Origin: an uncultured Planctomycetales bacterium
Lineage (GTDB): Bacteria; Planctomycetota; Planctomycetia; Isosphaerales; Isosphaeraceae
Assembly: GCA_903926465.1 (NCBI GenBank)
Contig: CAIYJE010000195.1
Span: 1 to 64,000 of the forward strand
Reading direction: 5' to 3'
Length of the DNA: 64,000 nt
Shown here: positions 35,281 through 44,100 of the stretch, in pieces
Layout: each line of letters starts with the position of its first letter
Numbering within the stretch: the first letter of the stretch is position 1
Program-made: the position numbers and the translations under genes
Notes under the pieces: model-generated
What the model saw: the letters and a program-made list of their open reading frames with translations, nothing else
The model's database searches: none
What the model was told of the DNA's origin: nothing

Positions 35281-36816
35281 TCACTGGGAACCGTGGCCGG
35301 AACCGAACTGGTAAGCGCGGGTCCCTTGGGAATGCGGTGGAGCGACCGAAGCGGCCAGCACCAGGACCGGTAAAAAGTAATGCGGGAAGCTGGTGGGCTG
35401 TACCAGTAACGCGGCGCACAGACTAACCGCCAGCACGGCCAGCACCGAAGCGGGGCCAGACGCACGCCGGCCGGCCAAGGTGGCCATGATCAAAATGGCG
35501 GCCGTCAAAACCAGGCTGGCATGGGGCAGCCAGCCCGAAAAGAGGGGCAGGAGCGTGAACCGGCCCGACATCTGGGCGGCCGAAAACGGCTCAGGCCGGC
35601 CCCAGGTTTCCGCCAGGAACTGAGACGGGTTCCAGGCCAGAAACGGAGCGACAGTCGCCAGAAAAACGGCCATCGCCAGCATGGTCAGCCCGAGCGCCGA
35701 TTTCAGGCCGGCACGCCCCAGCCAGTAGCCAAACAAGGGCGGCCCCAGCACCAGCAACATCTGGTTCGACGCCAAGGCCCAGCCCAACGCCAGTGCCTGC
35801 CAGCGCAAGCCCTGCGTTGCCACCGCTTGGCCCAAAACCGCTGTGGCCAGCACACAGGGGGCAAACTGGGTGTTCACGCTGCTATAAACCCAGGCCGGAG
35901 ACAGCAGAAAGAACAGCAGGGCCAGATTGAGGGTTGGGGGCTGGGCCGGGTCTGGCGGATTGGGGGAGTTCCCCGCCATCAGAGTGGCCCCTGGTGTCAG
36001 GTTTGAAGTTGGGCGGGGAGAGTCGGAAACCCGAGATGAATCCCCGGACGCCATGTTGCTCATCGCCCGAACCGAGAGCGAGGGATTCTTGGTCTGGGAG
36101 CCGGTTACCAACGTTTTCCACCCGCCAACCGCCAAAAGCACCAGGGCGGCATCCAGCACGAGGTTAGAGATTCTCAGGTCCCAGCCCAGGGCTTTGGGGG
36201 GTAAATAGGCCAGAAACATGGCCGGCAAGTACGGCATCCGTGGCACCAAGCCCTGGTAGGGGAACTGACCGCCCAGGAGGGCTCCCAGCCCCCGGTCAAT
36301 GGCCGGCAGCATGTCGCCCGGCAAGCGGTTAAACGGCACGGCCAGCAGGACCAGGAGCCGGGTTCCCACAACCAAGCCTGCCAGCCCCAGCATGCAACTT
36401 CGCGCGGTGAGGTCGTGACGAGCCACCCCCACCAGAAACACCAGCCAGGCTCCCACCACCGCCAGTGCCGCCCCAACAGGCGCGGGACTCCGTTGCACCA
36501 GGAAGTAGGGACTCAAGCGATTGGCGAATAGATTCAACACCAGCAGGCATGAGGCCGCCCCAAGTACCGCCCTGGTGAGCGCAGCCTGTGTTGGATCGTT
36601 CGCCCGCACCAGGCCCAACCGTGTACCCACCGCCAGGGTGACATATTCCAGCAAGAACCCCAGCAAGCTCAAAGACAGGACGGTGCCGGCAATCGCCCGG
36701 GTGGGTTCGGTCAACCGGCTGACCACCAAGGGCTGGCCGGCCGCCGTGAAGGCCAGTGCCGCGCCGATCAGAAACCGGTAGTTCGAGACCTGAGCAAATG
36801 GCGAAGAGTCTGGCAT
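35281..36816 (-). CDS. Multi-spanning membrane protein, GT87-like
   Basis: This 511-residue protein has about 11-12 hydrophobic helices, for example FLIGAALAFTAAGQ, AVLGAASCLLVLNLFA and VVGAWLVFLVGVA, and a periplasmic loop with PGDMLPAIDRGLGALLGGQFPYQGL. The pattern resembles GT87/polyprenol-phosphate-mannose transferases, in which an acidic loop after the first helix pair is catalytic. An acidic residue is present in the loop, but the match is weak. The start at 36816 is favoured by GAGG five bases upstream; 36888 would add a charged leader. A long low-complexity loop (about 270-300) carries many Ser/Pro/Asn residues. The function is a guess. Confidence 0.6.
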   Translation of the reverse strand: MPDSSPFAQVSNYRFLIGAALAFTAAGQPLVVSRLTEPTRAIAGTVLSLSLLGFLLEYVTLAVGTRLGLVRANDPTQAALTRAVLGAASCLLVLNLFANRLSPYFLVQRSPAPVGAALAVVGAWLVFLVGVARHDLTARSCMLGLAGLVVGTRLLVLLAVPFNRLPGDMLPAIDRGLGALLGGQFPYQGLVPRMPYLPAMFLAYLPPKALGWDLRISNLVLDAALVLLAVGGWKTLVTGSQTKNPSLSVRAMSNMASGDSSRVSDSPRPTSNLTPGATLMAGNSPNPPDPAQPPTLNLALLFFLLSPAWVYSSVNTQFAPCVLATAVLGQAVATQGLRWQALALGWALASNQMLLVLGPPLFGYWLGRAGLKSALGLTMLAMAVFLATVAPFLAWNPSQFLAETWGRPEPFSAAQMSGRFTLLPLFSGWLPHASLVLTAAILIMATLAGRRASGPASVLAVLAVSLCAALLVQPTSFPHYFLPVLVLAASVAPPHSQGTRAYQFGSGHGSQ

Positions 36817-37164
36817 CCTGGCCTCAGCGTCCCAAGAAAGAAGTGGCCCCAGAGCGCACCTTTTGAGTTTGAAAAAAGCCGTTCGCAAGCGATTCGCTTG
36901 GTAATCGTCCGTGCCTTGTGTGGCTCAAGGGCTCGGACTGGCTGGTGTCATGCAGAAGCGTGCGGTGTGGTTGATCTGGAGTTCTCAAAGTTGTGGGAGT
37001 GATCACGATCCTTGAAATTCCAGACATCTTACCGCAACCTGGCGGTTTCCGGATGCCAGGGGGATGAGTACACTGAAAAGGTGACGCGGTTGCGCCTTGA
37101 GCCAAGGCGGCTGCGTGCATTCACGGAATGCCCGGCACCCACCCCCCTTGATGGTTAACGCCTC
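36817..37164. other. Divergent intergenic region
   Basis: About 350 bases separate the GT87-like gene (minus) and the first retropepsin-like gene (plus). No gene or site was recognised. Confidence 0.4.
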
Positions 37165-38091
37165 ATGAACCGGCAGTTCCCAATTCGTCCCCGCGCACTG
37201 GTTCTGGCGATGCTGGCTCTGGCCCTGGTTCTGGATGAGGCCCCACCCACCCAGGCCCAGCAACCGCCGGCCGCCGCCAGGGATCCCCAAATTGGCCAGG
37301 CGTTTCCTGTTCCCTACCGCCGCACGCTCACCAACCACTACTTGGTGCGGGCCCGGATCAATGGCCAGGGGCCGTTCAACTTCCTGGTGGATACCGGGGC
37401 CCCCGCCCTGTTCATTGGCACGGCCGTGGCCAAGAAGATTGGCCTGAACCCCGAGGCTGGTGAATTCTGGACGGCCGTGGATCGGTTCGACCTGGAAGGG
37501 GGCATCAAGCTGACCAACCTCAAGGCCCGGGTGGAAGACCCGTTCCAGCTTGAGGGGATGAACGCCCTGGGGCTTCCGGGGGCCACCATCGATGGCATTC
37601 TGGGGTTCACCGTACTCGCTCGGTTCAAGATGGAGTTCGACCCCCGCAGCGACCGCATGACCTGGACCCGGCTGGACTACGAACCCAAGGAACCGTTCGT
37701 GCCCAAAGATCCGGCCGACCGCCAGGCTCCCGCCGAAGTCCAAGCCATGAACATGCTGGGCCCCGCCATGAAGCTGGCCGCCATGTTTCTGGGCAAACAG
37801 CCCGAAGACCTGAAACAACCCCAGGGAGTCCTGGGCATGGCCCTCAAGGAAACCGGCGAGGGGAACACCCTTGCCGTTCAAATCGCCCAGGTCTGGCCCC
37901 GGTCGGCCGCGCACCAAGCGGGCCTCGAACCCGGCGATCAACTGGTGTCGCTGGGCAAGCAATCGGTCCATTCGCTCCAGGCTGCCCATGAGGCCATGGC
38001 CCAGGTGAAGCCCGGTGATCCGGTTGAGATCACCATTCAGCGCGGCGCTGACAGGCTGGAACGAACCGTGACGGCCGGCCCTGGATTCTGA
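37165..38091 (+). CDS. Secreted retropepsin-like aspartic protease with PDZ domain
   Basis: This 308-residue exported protein has a signal peptide (about 1-32, RALVLAMLALALVLDEAPPTQA). A retropepsin-like domain follows, with TNHYLVRARINGQGPFNFLVDTGAPALFIGTAVAKK, where D-T-G-A is the catalytic aspartate motif, and IDGILGFTVLARFKMEFDP. The PDZ domain is at the C-terminus (GLEPGDQLVSLGKQSVHSLQ, DPVEITIQRG). Single-domain bacterial retropepsins act as dimers. The next gene is a tandem paralogue with the same layout. The ATG lacks a strong ribosome-binding site. Confidence 0.82.
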   Translation: MNRQFPIRPRALVLAMLALALVLDEAPPTQAQQPPAAARDPQIGQAFPVPYRRTLTNHYLVRARINGQGPFNFLVDTGAPALFIGTAVAKKIGLNPEAGEFWTAVDRFDLEGGIKLTNLKARVEDPFQLEGMNALGLPGATIDGILGFTVLARFKMEFDPRSDRMTWTRLDYEPKEPFVPKDPADRQAPAEVQAMNMLGPAMKLAAMFLGKQPEDLKQPQGVLGMALKETGEGNTLAVQIAQVWPRSAAHQAGLEPGDQLVSLGKQSVHSLQAAHEAMAQVKPGDPVEITIQRGADRLERTVTAGPGF

Positions 38092-38187
38092 ACCAGGGGT
38101 TACCGCCGGGCGTCGGCTCGGCGCGGTTTCACCTCCCCCCCATCTTCCCATCCCTTCGCTCGCTCTGGTCCGGTCTTGGGAGCCCCC

Positions 38188-39084
38188 ATGAAGACGTTGA
38201 TCCCCCTGCATCGCGCACTACTCGGACTGGGACTTGGCCTGTGTGCCTGGGGCTGGAGCGATGCGCAGCCACCCGCCCCAATGGCCAGGGCCGGCGAAAA
38301 CGTGCAGGATGGTGCCAGTGCCAAAGCAGAGGCTCAGCCGGTCGTCGTTCCGTTCAAGATGCTGCCCTCCAATCACATGGTGGTAGAACTCAAGCTCAAC
38401 GGCAAAGGCCCGTACCGGTTCATTTTTGACCTGGGCGCGCCGGTGACCCTGGTTAATGGCAAGACGGCCGAAGAGAGTGGTGCCATTCCCAAGAATGCCC
38501 CGCGTTCATTCATGATGGGGGTCCGTGGTGAGGGCAAAGCCGAAAAGCTGGAAATGGGTGACCTCCAGGCGAGTGAAGTCCCCGTGATTGTGATGGACCA
38601 CCCCGCCCTGAAGGCGCTCAGCGGCATTCTGGGCCGCCCCTTGGTTGGCATTGTCGGCTACACCTTCTGGGCCCGGTACAAGATGACCATCGACTACCAG
38701 GCCAAGCAAATGACCTTCGTGCCGATCGACTTCGAGGTTCGTGACCTCATGAAAGACCTGCCCGAGCGGATGAGCGGGTCCAAGAAGCGTCAGACCATCA
38801 TGCTCGCCCCTCGCAGCCTGTGGGGTCTGACCGTGGCGGAACCCAGCGACGGCCTGAGCAGCCGCGGGGTCCCCATTGAAGGGGTTGTCCCGGGCTCACC
38901 GGCCGAGACCGCCGGCCTGAAACCGGGCGACATCCTGATGGCCATCGACGGCCGCTGGACCAGCTCTGTGGCCGATTCGTTTGATGCCGCCCAGACCATA
39001 GCGCCCGGCAAAACCGTGGCCGTGCACATCTTGCGCGACGGGGTTGAGGTCGAACGCATGCTCACTCCGGCCGAAGGTATCTGA
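38188..39084 (+). CDS. Retropepsin-like/PDZ paralogue with altered active-site motif
   Basis: This 298-residue protein repeats the layout of its neighbour: signal peptide (MKTLIPLHRALLGLGLGLCAWG), retropepsin-like domain (NHMVVELKLNGKGPYRFIFDLGAPVTLVNGKTAEE, LVGIVGYTFWARYKMTIDY) and PDZ (VPGSPAETAGLKPGDILMAIDGR). The catalytic D-T-G-A reads D-L-G-A here, with the Asp kept and the Thr lost, so activity is doubtful. ATG 38188 is chosen over a TTG at 38176 because GGGAG sits five bases upstream. It lies 96 bases after the paralogue and is probably co-transcribed. Confidence 0.8.
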   Translation: MKTLIPLHRALLGLGLGLCAWGWSDAQPPAPMARAGENVQDGASAKAEAQPVVVPFKMLPSNHMVVELKLNGKGPYRFIFDLGAPVTLVNGKTAEESGAIPKNAPRSFMMGVRGEGKAEKLEMGDLQASEVPVIVMDHPALKALSGILGRPLVGIVGYTFWARYKMTIDYQAKQMTFVPIDFEVRDLMKDLPERMSGSKKRQTIMLAPRSLWGLTVAEPSDGLSSRGVPIEGVVPGSPAETAGLKPGDILMAIDGRWTSSVADSFDAAQTIAPGKTVAVHILRDGVEVERMLTPAEGI

Positions 39085-39937
39085 GCCTGGTCAGCATTCC
39101 GCCTTGTCCCTGGTTTTCTCAGCACATCCCGGTCCACCACCGCCTGAAACGATCACGCTCGGCCGGCGAATAGAGTTGGATCGTTCCCAGAAATCCATGA
39201 CGGGACCACGGCCACCCACGTGCAGGCCTGCGATCAGCCCCCCCCACACACACACACCCAAAAAAACTGCCGAATTTTCCAAAAAAAAATCTGGCCCGGC
39301 AACCGCCTTGCGTAACCGCGTCTGGGAGAGTTTTCCCACCTACCCCAGAGTCCAATCTGGGAGACCAAACTGGCAGAATAAGCACGATAGGGCCTACAGG
39401 AAATCAAAGCAGGATAAAAAGACTGGACTATTTAAGGCCGAGGTTACGGCCATCTCCTGTTCATCTGGTCCCTGAAAAACCTGCATAACCGCCGGCAAAA
39501 GATTTATCTAGGCAAGTCTTCAGGTGGCACCGGATTGGGAATCCTGCCTGGATTCGGGTTGGGAAGGAACGCGGAAGGCTCACGGGCTCGGGCTCCACGG
39601 CTGTCGCTGCCGGCCCGGTAGAGAGCTAAATACGCGATAAAACTGGCGTTCCACGGGATGATTGGATGATCGGCTTGCTTGACTGATCCGTACCGATTTG
39701 GTGAGATTTATGGGTCAGACTGGATTCAGAATGAACGAGGCCAAATCCACGTCGATTTTTTGCCTCCCTCAGTTCTGGTCTTTGCGGGGTAAACCCGTGG
39801 TGTTTTGAACTTTTGATCGGCAACTTCGGGTTTCCCTGGGTCACACGATTTTGCCCGGCTTTGGTGGCGGTTTGCACTCGACAAAGGGGTCGGGTACTGT
39901 TTGCCCCCCCGCGGTACCTGCTTAAAAGGAGGATTTG
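39085..39937. other. Long intergenic region
   Basis: About 850 bases hold no convincing gene. Low-complexity tracts lie at 39238-39295 (C runs, (CA)n, A runs). The sequence AGCAGGATAAAAAGACTGGAC near 39408 faintly resembles the inverted right flank of the dispersed repeat, but the match is short. The region may carry a long leader or promoter for the PEP-CTERM gene that follows. Confidence 0.4.
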
Positions 39938-40729
39938 ATGATTCGTAGAGTTTCGATGGCGCTGGCAATGGCCGGCCTGCTCGGTCTGACCGCTTCCAAC
40001 GCCCACGCTGGACTGACCAACCTGCTGACCGACGGCAGCTTTGAAGCCGCCACCCTGAACCCGAATCCAGGTGCGAACGTCAATAACGCCAATGCGATTG
40101 GGACCACAAGCGGCACGCTGCTGGGTTCATCCTCTTGGACCGTGACCGACACCCTGGCCTCTGGTACCAAGCGTGGTGTGATGATTGCCTCAACCGGCAA
40201 CTCCACCGCCAATACCTATTTTAGTGCGACCTTGCCCGCCGACCCGCTGACCGCTGGAGTGGCCACCGAACTGGCCGGTACCCAGGTAGCCTACTTCATC
40301 GGTGATACCGAAATCGTGAGCTTGGGTCAGTCGCTTTCGGTCGTCGCCGGACAGACCTACACGTTCGGCTTCGACGCCGCGACCACCTGGACCAGCCGCA
40401 ATAACGCCAACACGTCGTCACTGGTGGCAACCCTCGGTAGTGCCACGCTGAGCACAACCAGTGCTTCACTGCCCACTCCCACCTCGGCGACCTCCGATAA
40501 CTCTTGGACCCATTTCTCGGGCTCATTCACGGCAACCACCACGGGAACAGAAAACTTCCTCTTCACCTACACCGGTGGCGCCGCAGCAGCTCAGGACATC
40601 TTGATCGACCGCGTGTTCGTGACCACCGCTGTGCCTGAGCCAGGCACCATGGCCTTGGGCGCGATCGTCTGTGGCATTGGTGGCATGGCCTATCGCCGCA
40701 CCCGTGCCCGCCAGAACACCGCCGTCTGA
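39938..40729 (+). CDS. PEP-CTERM sorting-signal protein
   Basis: This 263-residue exported protein has a signal peptide (MIRRVSMALAMAGLLGLTASNAHA), a Thr/Ser/Asn-rich beta-sandwich body beginning GLTNLLTDGSFEAATLN, and a C-terminal PEP-CTERM signal VPEPGTMALGAIVCGIGGMAYRRTRAR. In known systems exosortase cleaves at the PEP motif and releases or anchors the protein at the cell surface. AAAAGGAGG five bases before ATG is one of the strongest ribosome-binding sites in the window, which suggests high expression. A strong terminator follows. The body resembles carbohydrate-binding or choice-of-anchor modules. Confidence 0.9.
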   Translation: MIRRVSMALAMAGLLGLTASNAHAGLTNLLTDGSFEAATLNPNPGANVNNANAIGTTSGTLLGSSSWTVTDTLASGTKRGVMIASTGNSTANTYFSATLPADPLTAGVATELAGTQVAYFIGDTEIVSLGQSLSVVAGQTYTFGFDAATTWTSRNNANTSSLVATLGSATLSTTSASLPTPTSATSDNSWTHFSGSFTATTTGTENFLFTYTGGAAAAQDILIDRVFVTTAVPEPGTMALGAIVCGIGGMAYRRTRARQNTAV

Positions 40730-40794
40730 GCGAAGGTCCGAGGCCACATCTCCTGGATGTGACTCGGGCTTGATCTCAAACCGATCAATTCCAC

Positions 40795-40836
40795 AAGGCC
40801 CCGGCACTCTCTGCCCAGAGAGTGACCCGGGGCTTT
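40795..40836 (+). terminator. Intrinsic terminator of PEP-CTERM gene
   Basis: AAGGCCCCGG-CACTCTCT (40795-40812) pairs with AGAGAGTG-ACCCGGGGCTTT (40817-40836), a long GC-rich stem with loop GCCC and a short T run. It lies 66 bases after the stop of the PEP-CTERM gene. Confidence 0.85.
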
Positions 40837-41156
40837 GTGCGTTCCTGGGCCTGGGGCTTGAGGAATCTCTTGAGCGGTGCTGTATAGTTCTTGGGACGCC
40901 ACAGTTGCCAACGCACCAGGATCCGGCGGATACTCACACCTGCTTGAACGACATCAACGTCAATGCGAGAAGCCCTTCCGCAGGAAGCGTGTCGGAAGAA
41001 GGGCTTTGCTACGATTGGCCACGGTGCCAGCTTCCACAGCGCAGACCACCGACGAGGTGGGTCCTGAAAGTCCGGTGGCCAGACAACGCCCCACCCGGCA
41101 CTTTGAGAAGCAACATCCAGAAAATTGCCACGCCTTGAGGGATGGAGGAACCGGCC
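40837..41156. other. Intergenic region
   Basis: These 320 bases lie upstream of the subtilase-like gene. No gene or named site was recognised. The ribosome-binding site GGAGGAA (41144-41150) precedes the chosen start. Confidence 0.4.
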
Positions 41157-44100
41157 ATGCGTTTCAAGAGTGCGCCACGCGGGTTATGGGCCAACCTGCC
41201 TCCGGCCAATCGTCGTTCGCAATGTTCCAGGCGTTTGCGCTGCCGGCTGGAGCACCTGGAAGACCGCGCCCTGCTCACGATCAACGGCCAGGTGATGGAT
41301 GCCCTGGGAAGCCTGGTGCCCGTGGACACGCGGGTGGCCGGCAAACTTGGCGATAGCCTGGCCTACCTGGCGGCCGACTACCAGATGTGGGCCGGTAGTG
41401 CCGGCCAGTTGAACCACAACCCGACAACCGCTTACCTGCCGTCGAGTGCCCAGCCTCTGCTCAACCTGATACGGTTTGGGACCGGCACGGTGGGGGTGGT
41501 GGCCATTGCCACGGGGGTCCAATCCGACAGGCTGGCGCTGGAAATGGCCGCGTTGGGGGCCCAGGTCACCGGCAGCTACGGGGTGATGGTCTCGGCGATG
41601 GTGCCTGATGCGGCCCTAGCTGGGCTTGCGAACCTGGCCGATCTCCGGTTTGCCAGGCCCGAGTATTTGCCCGTGGTCAGCGCCGGCAAGGTCGAGAGTC
41701 AGGCGGTGGCCGCCCAGAAGGCCGACATTGGCGGCACGACGTTTGGCGTGGATGGGTCTGGTCTGACCATTGGCTTGCTGTCTGATAGCTTCAACAACAA
41801 GAGCGGGTATAGCGCCGATGTGGCCAGCGGCGACCTGCCGCCCGGCGTGCAGGTGCTAACCGACCTCAGCAGCGGCGGCACCGATGAAGGCCGCGCCATG
41901 GCCCAGTTGGTGCATGACGTGGCACCGGCCAGCAAGCTGGCGTTCGCCTCGGCATTTCTGGGTGAAGCGGCGTTTGCCCAGGGAATTATCAACCTGGCCA
42001 AACCGGTGACCCAGGGGGGCGCGGGAGCCCAGGTGATTGCCGATGACGTGTTTTACTTCGATGAGCCGATTTTCCAGGACGGCGTGGTGGCCCAGGCGGT
42101 GAACACCGCGGCCAACACCTATGGCGCAGCCTACTTCTCATCGGCCGGCAACCAGGCCAACCATGCTTTCCAAACGGCCTGGAATGGCACCACGGCCAGC
42201 CCTGCCGGCATGCCCGCCAACAGCATGGTCCAGGATTTTGGTGGCGCCACCGGCATTTTCTTGCCGATCAGCGGGAACCTGACCACCACCTTCCAGTGGG
42301 ATTCGCCCTACGCCTCGGCCGGCAACGGCAGCCCAGGCTCCAGTAACCAGCTTGACCTCTATTTTTACGGGGCCGACAAGACAACCCTGCTTGGAACCAT
42401 CACCGATAACACGATTGGCGCGGATCCCACCAAGATTTTCCAGGCCAACTTCGGGACCCAGGCGTACATGGTGGTTCGACTGGCGGCCGGGAATGCACCC
42501 ACCACGTTCAAGTACATCAATGTTGGCGGCGGCACCATGCCCTATAACGCGGGGGCATCGTTTGGCCATAACCAGGCGGCCGGCGGCGCGGGGGTGGCGG
42601 CCTCGGCCTATAACGGCACCCCCGCCTACGGCAACAGTCCACCTGCGGCCGATAGCTACACGTCTCTGGGGGGCACCGCCATCTTGTTTGACCCGGCCGG
42701 CAACCGGCTGGCCACCCCCGACCTGCGGCCACAGCCCCGGTTCACCGGCGTGGATGGAATTGATACCACCTTCTTCGGCAGTGATTCCGATGGCAACGGC
42801 CTGCCCAACTTCTACGGTACCTCGGCGGCAGCCCCCGACGTGGCTGGCGTGGCCGCCCTGTTGAAGCAGGCGGTGCCATCGCTCACCCCCGCGCAGATCT
42901 ACGCGGCCCTGGCAGCCACCGCCATTGACATGAACACACCTGGATATGATTACCGCACGGGCGCGGGGCTGATTCAGGCCCATGCCGCCCTGGCCAACGT
43001 TACCGCCAACTCCATTACCGGCAAGGTCTTCCAAGATACCAATGGGGACGGCATCCGGAACGATGGCGATACCGCGATCATCGGTCAGACCGTGTTTCTG
43101 GATACCAACAGCAACGGAACGATTGACTCTGGAACCACCGCCGCGCTGACGTCCGCCGATGTCCCCAAGATCATTCCCGACGGCTCAACCGGCAACCCCT
43201 CGCGAGTCACCTCGGCACTGGCCGTGAGTGACGTGCCCGGGCGGGTCACCAAGGTCACCGTGACCCTGAGCATCAATCACGCCAGAGACTCCGATCTTTC
43301 GGTGAACCTGATCAGTCCATCAGGCATGCGCATCCCCCTGTTCAGCAATGTGGGCGGCGCCAGCCCTCTGGGGTTCAGCAACACGGTTCTGGACGACGCC
43401 GCGGCCACCCCCATCCGAAACGGGACCGCGCCGTTCACCGGCACGTTCCATCCCCTGGTGGCCTTGGCCGGCCTGATCGGTGAAAACCCCAACGGCACCT
43501 GGCAACTGGAAGCTCGTGATCACTTCAGCGGCAATACCGGCTCCATCCAGGCCTGGTCGCTGGTCATCCAATACGCGGAAACCAGTACCACCACCAACGC
43601 CGCTGGAAACTACAGCTTCACCGCGGCTCCGCCGAGTTCGTACTACGGAACTTACTCGGTGCGCACCCTGGTATCCGCGCCGGCGGTCCTCTCTTTGCCC
43701 CGCTCACCGTATGACCTGGACCTGACCAATACCGCCCCGCTCACCGGCAAAGACTTTGGCCTCACCCTGCCCTTGCTCACCATCACCGCCAACGACGTGA
43801 CTCGCGTCTACGGCGCACCTGACCCAAGCCTGGGCGTGACCTACTCTGGATTCCTCGGCACCGACACGCCCAGCGTGCTGGGTGGCACCCTGAACCTGGT
43901 TGACACCCAGGCCGATCCCACCACGACCGTGGGACTCTATGCCGGCGCCATCCTCGGTTCCGGACAGACCTCTTCCAGTTACCGGCTCAACTACGTCCCG
44001 GGCAACTTGACCGTTCTGGCGGCCCCCACCATGACGAATCTGGTGGCTTCGGCCAATCCCGCCTGGTTCGGTGACCCGGTGACATTCACCACCACCGTCA

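Noticed and set aside
37003-38211. 402-codon minus-strand frame
   Set aside because: Antisense to the retropepsin/PDZ gene, whose signal peptide and DTGA motif are clear.
39238-39295. C-run, (CA)n and A-run cluster as a regulatory element
   Set aside because: Short simple-sequence tracts without symmetry or a second copy; no support beyond composition.
39870-39898. TTGCAC-17-TACTGT promoter before the PEP-CTERM gene
   Set aside because: Only three of six bases match in each box, too weak to report as a site.
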